Below, piece by piece: positions 11,540 through 21,668 of a stretch of 64,000 bases of DNA. Both the position numbers and the translations under genes were made by a program. The notes under the pieces were generated by a model, which had not been told where the DNA came from, ran no database searches, and saw nothing but the letters and a program-made list of their open reading frames with translations. The first letter of the stretch is position 1. The number at the start of each line of letters is the position of its first letter. The DNA is taken from NCBI GenBank assembly GCA_036346405.1, contig CM070548.1:87627333-87691332 (forward strand), written 5' to 3'. Source of the stretch: Phyllostachys edulis. Taxonomy: Eukaryota > Streptophyta > Magnoliopsida > Poales > Poaceae.

Positions 11540-13569
11540 CGATTTGAGCAAATCGGCGGCAAAAGAAGGTACGCATTGGCTTCAGGAGGTAACTACGATG
11601 CTATACACATTGGCTCGAGGACCAATGGTCACTAGACCGGTTGCGAAAAAGCTTCCCACGGCGGCGCCGTGGGTGGCGATAGTGAAGTCTATGCTACGCT
11701 AGCTAATCGCCCAATCTAATGCACGTAAAAGCTCTAGGGGACTACTAGAATCTCACCAAGGTCCTTGAAGGTGTCGAGGGATGTCCGGAGTGGCTTGGCG
11801 ACGTTGAGAAACGACAACATAGAGGAGGCTCTCGGTGATGGTGTGCTACGGTGATGGAGATGCTACAAGAAGGTGCGCATTAGCTTGCATGCACACTGAG
11901 GATGGCAAGGATAGAAGGAATTGACCAATGACTCACCGATGTGGTGCGAACTGAAAAGGGGGTTGCGGCAGCCGGAAATGAGGAAGAAGGTCGATTCGGG
12001 GGATTCCCTGTGTGTGGATCATCATTAGTCGATGGAGAAGCATCAGTGAAGTGGACACGAAATGACGCGGTCAGGTGAGGTTCAAGCTCACCAGAACGTT
12101 GGGAACACGGAGGTCTAGAACGGGGTGTGCACTGGAGGTGAAGAAGACAACTGCTTGTTCGTGCTACATGGTTCCCGGAGCTACATTAAGCAAAGAAGAA
12201 GCATCAGCGAGGTAAGGGGCACATAGTGACGCAGTTGGCGAGGGCAAGGAAGCTCACCAGAGAAGATGGAGTTGTGAGGCTTGCTCACTGGCGTCGCGAA
12301 CGACGCTCTCGTTCCCGGCCAACCAAGGAGCGAAAAGCTCGGGTTCTTGGTGGGAGGCGAGAATGACTAGCTGGGGACTTTGTGACGTGGTCGGAGGTTT
12401 AAGTATAAGCGAGTAGCGCGTGAGAAAGGCGGTGAAAAAACATGGCTACAGTGAGAATCACGCGCTCCAGCTTTGGTGTCTCCGCCAGTGCATGCGGGGA
12501 GGAGGGGGGTTGAGCGCCATTAAGAGGTAGGAAGCATGGGCAGAGCCAGGCAGAGATGATGGAGGCAGGTGGGCGTCGAAAACGGTGGGCGGCGAGGAAA
12601 AATAGCGAGCGAGCGGGCGGAGTAGGCAAGGCGCACTGGCGAGCAATGGCGATGGCAAGGTGGAAGACAAGGTATGACGAGTGGGACCCACATGTCAGCG
12701 AGTGGGAGCAAGCGCGTGCTGCAGCTGGCGAAGGGTTTGGGGCTGGCTTATATTTGGCCCAAAGGGCGAGCGGGAAATTCGAATGAAATTCGGAATTTCC
12801 TGAAAAGGCTGAGGCTTGGCAAAATTTCTTAAACCTATCAAACATGTTCTAAAATTTATGAATTTTTTAGGGCTTCTGACACTGTATAGTTTCTTTTTTA
12901 AAATTTTTTAGGATTTAATATACTCTGTGATTTTCTCAAAAAATCTTACAAGTTGCTGTTTGTATGAAATTTCATTATTTGCTTTATACAAGAAGTTCAA
13001 AAATCATGCATAAATAGTTTTCCATATAGAATATGCTCAAAATTATTTTCCCATTTATTTTTATTATATCCTCCCAGAAATGATTTTTTTTTTATGTTAC
13101 AGACCCATCGTTAGTTATTTTAATGGAAAATTCTGGTTTGAATTATGACAAGTTATTGGTGCGTAATAAACCCATGAGTGAATTTATATATACATGGACT
13201 TAACTCAGTACTTGTGAAATAAAAAAAAAACTATACACCAATAAAAGTATCTCCATAATATTAAAAAAAATAACTCTTAGTCTTACACCATGGTGCGATG
13301 CATCCTATTTGAACAAATTTCATGACAACCTACTTATCATTCACAGTATACCCACGTTTATTACGACACGACATGTATAAATGTTGGTCCTACGTCGGTG
13401 AAATGTTAACATATGAACAGTACTAAGATATTGACACTCTACATATTGATGATTTTCATACCACGTACGCATACCTCGTCAGTAGTGGCATAGTGCGTAC
13501 GTATATAGATCATCATGTAGTCATGTACTGTATGCCTTGCACTTTTGGTCTTGCGGCCTCTTTGCTCGA

Positions 13570-13880
13570 ATTTTTGGCCGTATTGGCACTGTTTGCGGTC
13601 GTATTTGTAAAAATGGCTCTCGTCGTAGCGATTTTGCAAAAATGGCATCTGGACCACACGACCACCGCGCGGAGACCTATCGGGCCGACACATACCCTCC
13701 ACCGCACTGTCACCGTGCGGTGGAGGAGGCTGCTGCATGGCCACCGTGTAGATGAGGGAAACCGCACGGCCACCGTACAGTTTATTTGGCTTCCGCACGG
13801 CCACCATGTGGAGGAGGTGTTTGCTGCATGGCCATTGTGCGGACAACCCTCCTTCGCACATGTGATGCCCCGTCACTGCT
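13570..13880. repeat. Left inverted end of the PMD element
   Basis: An A/T-rich outer segment is followed by tandem GC-rich modules built from CACCGTGCGG and its inverse. CCACCGCACTGTCACCGTGC forms a near-palindrome at 13690-13715. Part of this is repeated in inverted order at 31400-31599. Confidence 0.65.
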
Positions 13881-13963
13881 GTCCCCCCTTGCTCGAAGTG
13901 TTGCTCCTCGACAACACCTTCGGAATTCCTGGCAGCAACGCAGCGGCTCCCCTTTCGGTCAGC

Positions 13964-14040
13964 TATAAATACCGAACTTTCGCAGTCGCTCATCGCTCAT
14001 ATGAATTGCGTTTTCGTTCTCGCGCTCATCACTGAGAACT
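13964..14040 (+). promoter_or_regulatory. Putative inward promoter near left end of PMD element
   Basis: GCTATAAATACC at 13962 is a good plant TATA box, followed about 30 bp later by a pyrimidine-rich TCGCTCATCGCTCAT leader. A matching arrangement on the minus strand, CTATAAGTAG near 31252 followed by GTGAGCGAGAATG, lies at the opposite end. MULE ends often carry promoters directed inward (family knowledge). No coding sequence downstream on the plus strand was recognised. Confidence 0.4.
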
Positions 14041-14175
14041 TATAGAACGTAACATAAGTTTTTTTTTGGAGAGTAAAGTTTGGAGCAGTCGTTACGATCG
14101 TAGCAGTTTTGATTGCTTCCCTTGAAGGTCAGGTAATTATTAGTCGGATGCATTTGTTGTTATTACCGTAGCCTA

Positions 14176-14512
14176 TCCTCCTTTTTTGTTAAATAAGATG
14201 TTCTTTGTTAATTTATCGGTTTAATGTGGATGATATTTTTTTAACACTGTATTGTACCACATGCTAGATAAGCTCATCTATGAACCAACTGAGGGAAATA
14301 CGTGGCATGCAGATCATATAACAACATACCATAGCCTCCGAAACGCACACGAGTCGGAGGCTACGGTACATTATTATATGATCTGCATACCAAGCATTTC
14401 CCTCACTTGGTTCATGTACAAGCTTATCTAACATATGATATAATACAATATTAAAGAATATCATCGATATTAAACTAATAAATTAACAAAAAGTGTCCTA
14501 TTTGATCGGAGT
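14176..14512. mobile_element. Stowaway-like foldback MITE, about 340 bp
   Basis: Almost the entire element folds on itself. The arms run from CCTCC at 14178 and from CGGAG at 14511 towards a loop near 14340 (AACGCACACGAGTC). The central 80-bp arms, from TAGATAAGCT through GCAGATCATATAA to AGCCTCCG, differ at roughly a dozen sites. The outer ends resemble the CTCC...GGAG ends of Stowaway (Tc1/mariner) MITEs next to TA. The long, slightly mismatched hairpin is also what young plant MIRNA loci look like. Confidence 0.65.
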
Positions 14513-14825
14513 ACATGTGATAATACCCCATCCTCCTTCATCCCGACTGCAATAAACTCGCGCGTGTATCATCTAATGCTTGTAATGCTTGAAATGTTGT
14601 TAATTTTATGTATGAAAAGTTACATTGCAACTCCATTGGAAATATCGACACTCCTTGTTCCTTGTTTTTATGTGGATATAATGCAGCAGTACACACATAA
14701 CATACAAAATATGCATACAAATATAGCAAAACAAAACCGCATAACACATGATACAATATGACTCACTCGTTTGAGCCACTACTCTCTGCTCGTTGCGTCT
14801 GCGTCCATGTGATCGTCTTTGTTTT

Positions 14826-15631
14826 GTGTTGAGCATGTCCCGTGGGATACGTCAGCCGGTTCGGAGAGAGCGTGTCGGATCGGAGGGGGTACGGAGACCA
14901 TTGAGTCTGTTGAGTGGGCAGAGGTGCACTAGTAAGCTGAGTCGAAGGAAGCTAAGTCTGGTAAGTGTTGATGTCACGTCCTGCTGAGACATGCCGAACT
15001 GGGGGCCACCTGCGATGAAGTAATGAATGAGGGATGGTGTAAATCCACTCCCGAATTGTCCATCCCTAAGGTACAATGTTTGCAACTCTGGTCGTGCAGA
15101 GGAGCTCAGCCCTTGAACGTACGGAGTGGCAGCGACCCTCGGCGGAGCTCTACCCTACGTACGACACTCTGTACTGGTCAACGTATGATAGCGGTGGGTG
15201 CCCTGGTCCAAACCCTGGCACCGTATACTGCTCCCCGGCAGGAGCTAGGAGGCCTGTGTTCTCATCAGTGGATGTAAACTGGCCGTCCCCCCATGGTCAA
15301 CTGAAGGCTGCAAGACGGAACAATGTTAGTCAAAATAAATACTTTGGACGTAAACAAAGAATCTTGTACCTCCCGGATGTGCAGTGCAGACGACCGAGGG
15401 GGAGCGCTAGTCTATGTATGGGGTACAGACGGTAGAAGTGATGTATTCCGATAGACCTACGGCAAGAGAACGACATGATGTTAGCAGAACATAAGGCATA
15501 ACAAAAAAAAACAGAACATAGATTTGTACATAACGTACCTCCCCGCCGATCTGGCCCACGGATGACCGACAGGGGGCGCTACGATGCCGGCCGGTCTCGC
15601 TGGGTTGTGATGACCTATCAGGTGAGCACGT
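14826..15631 (-). pseudogene. Plant-mobile-domain protein, distal part (decayed)
   Basis: This is the continuation on the minus strand of the PMD pseudogene interrupted by the CACTA element at 15635. The stretch 15085-14852 is the longest open part (LQTLYLRDGQFGSGFTP, then SQQDVTSTLTRLSF). It is followed by a basic HGRRRNEQRVV segment near 14826, like the basic tails of such proteins. Frameshifts and stops are frequent and this end has little clear homology; its link to the PMD exons at 26106-30154 rests on position and orientation. Confidence 0.35.
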
Positions 15632-15634
15632 TCC

Positions 15635-16015
15635 CACTACTACAGGAAGCCATATCACAGACGGTTCGGAACCGTCATCACAGACGGTTTCCGAACCGTC
15701 TATGTTTGTTGGTCTGTGATAAAAAGCCGTTATCACAGACGGTAAAACCGTCGTGAAGTCTAGTATCACGCATCGCTTTGACTAAAACCGCTCAGGATCG
15801 CGAATATCACAGAGCGGTTCTAAAGAAAAACCGCTCAGGATCCTGAATATCATGAGCGGTTTGTTTGGATAACCGCTCGTGATATTCGCGCGATCCTGAC
15901 GGTTTGTTTTGATAACCGTCAGGATATTCTCGTATCACGAGCGGTTTTTGGTGAAACCGCTCGTGATATTAGCTTCATGCAGCGGTTTTAACAAAAAACC
16001 GTCTGTGTTAGCTCA
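15635..16015. repeat. CACTA left subterminal motif array
   Basis: The array mixes two motif families: ATCACAGACGGTT with inverse AACCGTCTGTGAT in the outer part, and ATCACGAGCGGTT with inverse AACCGCTCGTGAT further in. About a dozen copies alternate in orientation and form local hairpins. This is the expected location of TNPA-type protein binding sites. Confidence 0.85.
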
Positions 16016-16230
16016 TACCCCTGACCACATTTTTGCTATTTTTCTAGCTAGCCTCAGGAATTGCTAGCCATGCCCTCTGAAAACAAGCATGCACAAAAAC
16101 AGATTCAAGCATGCACAAAAACAGATTCATCAGAGATAATCAATTGTTGACAACTCAAAGTGATTATTACTCAAAATAAATTACAAAAGATCGCATTTGT
16201 TCAAGTATTGTCGCTATAGTTACAACTGGA

Positions 16231-19200
16231 TTACAATTGTTTACGTTGAGAGGTGTCGGCGGGGTGATGCTCTGGGTTGGCGACGGAGTGAAACTCTCCA
16301 TTGTAGTTAATGATTTCTGAGTAGATAAAGGTGTAGAGCTTCCCTCGAATGTCCTTGATCTCTTCCACAACGAGTCCATCACATTGTAAATCCAAGGCCT
16401 GTCGCTAGCAAGAGTAAAGTGGTAAGCTATATATATTTAAATTTATAATTAGGAAATAATTATTTCGAGATTGACAAACCTCAGGATCCTTCTTCCTAGC
16501 TCTAAGGATTAGCTGCATATGATAGCAGACGTAGATTGCACATAACTCATCATCTTTTTGCTGGCGGCACTACAAAAATAGAATTACATATATAGGTATA
16601 GTCAGTTCGAGACGCGTTATTATGAAGTATGATATAGGATTATCGTGTTGTAGCGCGTGTCGAAAAATCCATCCTGTGTGTTAGTTGGGCGCTCTTTCCA
16701 TTGTATATTCCTTTGTTGGCAACATAATTGATGAATGACCTACATGATTCGAAAAAGTTATCCTCGGCCATTTCAAACGAATGAAGACTACAATAGAGTT
16801 ATGTAAGGAGGAAATGAGCATACCTCTCGAGTATTCCTCTTAGAACGTCAAGCCGTGCTTGTTGCGGTTTAGGGAATCAAGGTATATCACATGGTTCCTC
16901 TTGGGTATAATAACTAAAAGGATCCAAAGATGGTACCTACTCATGTATGTCGCTATAGTCATTAAACCTAAGTTCGTCTTTGCAGATAAAGTACAAATGA
17001 AATTTGTATAGCAAGTAGTGACACTTACCCCTGGTTGTTGGGCACCACTATGTACTTCATGTTCATCTGACGAAGCAATGACCTCGTTATGTATTTCTCG
17101 ACGAAGGACGAGTCTTCTTGGATGGTTTGCAACGATACCACATGTGGGTTGAGGAAACCCACCGGTTCTTTCCATTCCCGGACATTTTTCAGCATGTATC
17201 TATACATAAGCAATGAGTTGTGATATTTATCGGTATTACATGAATGTAGAACTTGATTGTACGCACTTACAGTGTCCAACATCGTAGAAGCGAGACGTCG
17301 AGGCCAACGAGGTTGAATAGGTCATATAAGTCGTTGAAGCCCACGACGAAGTACCTTGTCCCGTTGAAAAAATGCTTCTCCTCGTATCTGACGGTGATTC
17401 CAGTATCGCACCCCTTCTTTTGGGTCTTGTCCAAGTACCAGGCGTGCAAAGCTTGACAAGCATATCCAACGTGCATTAATACTGCGTCGGAGCACAACGG
17501 TTTTTCGATGATGTAGTTCCCGGGTATCGCGGACTTCCCAGACTTCCCAGACTTGGGAGGCGCCTTAACGTTCGTCAATTTCGGTTTGGCCTTAGCGATT
17601 GGCAGCGTCTTCTTGCGAGACGACTTGGGAACCGATACGGCGGCACGCTTTTGCTGTTCCTTCGGCGTCTTCTCCACGGGAATCGAAGAGGTGGCCTTCT
17701 GAGGCGAAACATGAGGTGGAGTCATCGAGGTTCCCGTTGGAGAGGAATGGTCGTGTCCAGATCACGGCACTGTTGGGTCCAGGGTGATGCCCTTCTTGGG
17801 CCACTGGATAAAAGAGTGGACGGCATCCCCTAGTGTTATGATCTCTTCGTTCGGGTGAATCTTCAGCGGGACAGCTCGGAAATTGACATGTACCATATCT
17901 ACCTGGACCCTGGCGTAACCTTGCGCCGGTGGCATCGTGGTCAGACCGCCTTCCTCGTATGGATACACCATCCTCTTGTGACCTCAATACAAAGGACCCA
18001 TCCATCCTCACTTGAGCTTGCGGGCGTCGGCTCCTACAAAACGATACACAATTAGCTAAGGCGCCCTATAGGTCTATCTTTGGTGTATTCCATAGATGTA
18101 CGCTACCTTGATGTCGCTCTATCGGTAATCGGACGTCGTCATGTTCAGAATTATGCGCGACGCGACGCCATCTCGACGTTGAGGAGGACCGCCTCCCGAA
18201 TTAATGGGGCGGCTTGCATCACCGTGGCTCAGAGTATTCCATTTGACCTTGCAATGTCGCTATCTTTTCTTCAAATTTGTTAGTAATCATCTGCACCAAC
18301 CGGTCGTCGTGCTCGCCTTGGATCTCTTCCTACTCCTATACGCGAGAGTCGTCCGCGAATCCATGACTCCAAGATACGTTAACCCCAAGGCCTCGCGTGC
18401 GAGCCGGTGCTCCTTGTTTCCCAAGGTCGTAGATAGCATATCCTTCTCCCGCTCGCATGGAAGGAGCCTTGGGAAGCTTAGGCGATCAAGTCACACCGCA
18501 AGAGGTCATCATGTTATTATAGACACTATGAAGTTATGGACTTATTAACTAGGTAGTTCGACATATTTACCACACGCTGGGACACTTCCGGTCCGCCGGG
18601 TTTGTGAAAGAGATCTTGCCCAAGACGAGACTTTTGCCCTCGCTTTTAACCAAATTTTAGGGAACGCGGGTCGTGATATCGTGAAATGGCCTGGTTGAGT
18701 TCTCCTCCTCCGCCGCCCATGCCTCAGATTTACCGCTGCACCCAGTGGTGCCGATTTCTGTCTTGGGTGAGTGTTTCGTGTCCGAGAGCTTTGTCCGCCG
18801 TGACTTTGCTATTTAAATTCGCCGTCGTTTTCATAGCCACAAAGGTGTGCTTCGCCGTCAGAATCTATATGCTTCCCGTGTTCACTGCCGTTGCTCTTGA
18901 AGGTCCTCCACGATTTATCCATCGTGAGCATCGCCGTCCGTCGCGCGCGTGCCACGCCTCGCTTCTAGAATAGTGAACTTCTCGAAAGTTACATCCCACA
19001 GTAGCGCTTTCGTTTCTTTCATCCGATCCTTCCACCTTGGTGTGGTGATGGGGACCCGCTCCTTCCAAGTATCCCGCAGATGGTCGGAATCTCACCACGA
19101 TCTCTTGGGACTCAGAGGGACCCCAAAGTCCTCGACCTCCGTGATGACCGATCGGCTCCACAGCATTTTGATTGTCCTCTCGCCATCTCGCTTCGTGTCA

Positions 19201-19281
19201 TTATCGCCGACGGTGACGTGGCCTCGTCGGCGCCTCTTCCATCTGCGGCGTCGGGTGTGGCGAAGACAGTGCCTCTGCCAT
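16231..19281 (-). pseudogene. CACTA second protein with C48/Ulp1-like protease domain
   Basis: The ATG at 19281 begins MAEALSSPHPTPQMEEAP. Downstream pieces include RVPITTPRWKDRMKETKALL (about 19040), GDAVHSFIQWPKKGI (about 17800), GYACQALHAWYLD and FFNGTRYFVVGFNDLYDLF (17267-17480), then a cysteine-protease-like end. The end has YHLWILLVIIP with YLDSL for the His and Asp (16840-16940), QQKDDELCAIYVCYHM for Gln and Cys (about 16550), and last exon KLYTFIYSEIINYNGEF before the stop at 16231. The His/Asp/Gln/Cys order is that of Ulp1-type SUMO proteases. Such proteins commonly accompany TNP2 in grass CACTA elements. There are several introns (one acceptor near 16404) plus stops and frameshifts in the N-terminal part. 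Confidence 0.7.
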
Positions 19282-19435
19282 CTCGCTTACTTGCTATCTA
19301 TATAAGTTACATATGCAATAAAATGGATTGCAAGTGTCCCAAATTAACATATACATTTAAACTTAATAATATGCTCAACATGTGCAATATTTGCAAATAA
19401 TCATAATTAATTCCAGCATAAATATGAAACAATTA

Positions 19436-19550
19436 AGCATTACTTCATCGAGCCCGACACACTGGAGTGTACCATTTGTTTCATGCCGTGGAGGATTGGC
19501 ATGAAGCAAAGGTACACTCAAGTGTGTCAGGATCGACGAAGAAAATGCTA
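19436..19550. ncRNA. miRNA-like hairpin inside CACTA, copy 1 (candidate)
   Basis: The arms of about 50 bp are GACACACTGGAGTGTACC... on the left and, inverted, GACACACTTGAGTGTACC... on the right. The loop is about 10 nt (GTGGAGGATT). I count about six mismatches and one bulge over 47 bp, within the range of plant pre-miRNAs. No known miRNA was recognised. The strand of transcription is unknown. It lies between the two protein genes of the CACTA element and may be only a nested inverted repeat. Confidence 0.4.
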
Positions 19551-19789
19551 AGCAAAGGTTTAATGCTTCATGTACAGAAGACTAGCCTTTAATGAAGACA
19601 TAGAAACAAAATAGAATCAAGTAAAACGATCGACGAAGGAAATGCTAAGCAAATGTTTAATCCTCTAGGGCTCACCGCCTCCCTGCTCCTATTCTAACAC
19701 TCCTTAATCCACCAGCTTCTCTTGTGATCTTTGTATAGATAGAAACTAGTGATACAAATCTTTTGCCCGAGCCTATCTTTGTTCGAAGC

Positions 19790-19900
19790 CTACTTCATCG
19801 AGCCCGACACCATCGAGTGTACCATTTGCTTCATGCCGTGGAGGATTGGCATGAAGCAAAGGTACACTCAAGTGTGTCAGGATCGACGAAGAAAATGCTA
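19790..19900. ncRNA. miRNA-like hairpin inside CACTA, copy 2 (candidate)
   Basis: A copy of the hairpin at 19436 exactly 350 bp downstream. The right arm and the following 80 bp are identical to copy 1 (to 19978). The left arm differs at ACACCATCGAG versus ACACACTGGAG and at TTTGCTTC versus TTTGTTTC, the latter improving pairing. Confidence 0.4.
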
Positions 19901-20625
19901 AGCAAAGGTTTAATGCTTCATGTACAGAAGACTAGCCTTTAATGAAGACATAGAAACAAAATAGAATCAAGTAAAACTTTTCAACATATTGAACCAATAA
20001 AAGGTCTAGAGATTAACAGTGCACAGACACTATTCCAACATATTGATTGATGATGTTATGTGCTCTCAGAAGGAGAGTAGCTAAAGAACAAGTCTTTGCC
20101 ATCTCAATCCTATTGTCTATACTCTTCATTAAATGAATATGATAATATAAATTCAAACTATGAGCTCTAAACAATACTTTGCTTAACTGTCAAATGATCT
20201 CAACTGTTAACAAAAACAGATTAAACTTCCAGTCAAATAGAGGTTGACTATAGAGATCAAGATGGCAAATGAAAAGTTGAATGAGCTCATACAGACTACT
20301 AGAAGAATCACAAACTAGTCAATAGAACTAATCAATTTGTAATAGAACTATGAGCTCAACCGAAAGTAACCAATTAACAAGACATCATATTGACAAGAGT
20401 AAGTAATACAATAGAGCTCAAGTATGAACTAACTATCACATTCAATCTCAAGATAAGGCGAGTTCATCACAGAGCATGTCAACAAAGCCCATGAATAATT
20501 TGCAACATCTTGATAGATAGATTCGTAAATCGAGAACTAATACTGGATCAATGTATCAACTAGCATTGCAAATATATATATGCAAAGATCAATCGAACTG
20601 CCACAGAGGAGCAATACTCACAGAG

Positions 20626-20890
20626 AGGATGCCGCACAAGAACTCATGGTGCAAGGAGGAGGCCGGTGCAGGGGAGGAGGCCGACGCGAGGAGGAGGGAG
20701 GTGCAAGGGAGGAGGTCGACACGGGGAGGAGGACGGCGCGGGGAGAAGGCCGGTGCAGAGGGAGGAGGCCGACACGGGGAGGAAGACAGCGCGGGGAGAA
20801 GGCCGGTGCAGAGGGAGGAGGCCGACACGGGGAGGAGGACGGCATCGTCGAGGTCGGAGACGGCGTCGTCGAGGTCGGAGGCGGCGACGT
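20626..20890. repeat. GC-rich tandem repeats (GGAGGAGGCCGACACGGGGA type)
   Basis: Imperfect tandem copies of GAGGAGGCCGACACGGGGAG alternate with GGGGAGAAGGCCGGTGCAGA. On the minus strand they form the GC-rich leader just downstream of the TATA box near 21068. Long open frames on both strands here are composition artefacts. Confidence 0.75.
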
Positions 20891-21059
20891 CGGGGCTTAC
20901 GGCCGGGGAGGTGAACGGGGGCGTCGAGGTCGGGGGCGCCGAGGTCGTAGTCGGCAGTGAACGGGCGAGCCCTAAACCCTAGAGGAGGCGAACGAGCGCG
21001 CGAGAGCCTAAGGGGCGCGGGAGAGGAAGTGACAAGTGAGAGCAAAACCCTAGCGATTC

Positions 21060-21176
21060 TCCCCTTATAAAAAGTATATCACAGACGGTTCTATTAAAGA
21101 ACCGTTTGTGATAAGAATATCACAGACGGTTTCTTATCATAGACGGTTATATTCTAAAACCGTCTGTGATAGCCTG
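21060..21176 (-). promoter_or_regulatory. Internal motif cluster and TATA box of CACTA second gene
   Basis: Five copies of ATCACAGACGGTT/AACCGTCTGTGAT sit in the middle of the element, immediately upstream (minus strand) of CTTTTTATAAGGGG. This is followed by a leader with CTAGGGTTTTGCTCTC, typical of grass 5' UTRs. The same order, motif cluster then CATATAAATTGAG then GC-rich leader, occurs before the TNP2 gene at 26060-25690. I infer a second promoter for the protease-like gene under control of the same motif-binding protein. Confidence 0.5.
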
Positions 21177-21290
21177 ACAAAACCTGATGACAATGTGTGA
21201 TATCCTGACAAAACCTAGTGAACCTGGTGACAAGTATGATGACAATCATGACAAGTCCATATGAATTGAACACGTGACAAGTATGATGAC

Positions 21291-21564
21291 AAGTTCATAA
21301 CACATTTGACTTCAAAATTTCATATCTAATTCAACTCAACTCCAAATCAAGTGAAACCAATTTTGATACTCCACATTACAATGAATGTCCACATTGACAT
21401 CAATATCAAATATGACAAGTCCATAACAAGTTCATAACACATTTGACTTCAAAATTTCATATCTAATTCAACTCAACTCCAAATCAAGTGAAACCAATTT
21501 TGATACTCCACATTACAATGAACGTCCACATTGACATCAATATCAAATATGACAAGTCCATAAC
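21291..21564. repeat. 137-bp tandem duplication
   Basis: Two head-to-tail copies starting AAGTTCATAACACATTTGAC (21291 and 21428) are almost identical; one visible change is ATGAATGTCC versus ATGAACGTCC. Confidence 0.9.
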
Positions 21565-21668
21565 ACATCAACACATGACAATTTCACGTTGACATCAAAA
21601 TATATGAGAGATTACAAGTCCATGACACATGATGTTATGGAATAAATTAATTACATTGGAGTAAATTC

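Larger units (their letters stand above)
6531..13101 (-). mobile_element. Long LTR, reverse orientation, interrupted by a solo LTR
   Basis: Read on the minus strand, it starts at 13101 with TGTAACATAAAA and ends at 6531 with GGGTCCAACA. Between them are features shared with the two solo LTRs of this window: a poly-pyrimidine/GC-rich block, GGCCCCACATGT, a CGATTGTTCGAGC-type segment before AAGGCAAGCA, and a GAGTACgcaATGTACTCA region before the end. Removing the nested solo LTR at 9069-11544 leaves about 4.1 kb. The flanking pentamers (AATGC, GACCC) do not match, so the piece may be a recombined or truncated LTR rather than a clean solo LTR. No coding sequence is present. Confidence 0.55.

Noticed and set aside
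6531..13101. Calling the outer reverse LTR a clean solo LTR
   Set aside because: The flanking pentamers AATGC and GACCC do not match, and the length after removal of the nested LTR is about 4.1 kb; it may be a recombinant or truncated piece.
13439..14035. Overlapping 180-residue frames on both strands
   Set aside because: They coincide with the GC-rich inverted end of the PMD element and have no protein relatives that I recognise.
15635..16015. CRISPR-like array of regularly repeated short motifs
   Set aside because: Motifs alternate orientation, vary in spacing and lie inside CACTA ends of a plant genome; they are transposon subterminal repeats.
19436..19978. Identifying the CACTA hairpins as rice miR820
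   Set aside because: The arms do not contain the miR820 sequence; only the location inside a CACTA element is similar.
20551..21045. Several long open frames on both strands (Gly/Arg- and Pro/Ser-rich)
   Set aside because: The sequence is a GC-rich tandem repeat leader inside the CACTA element; all frames are open for compositional reasons.
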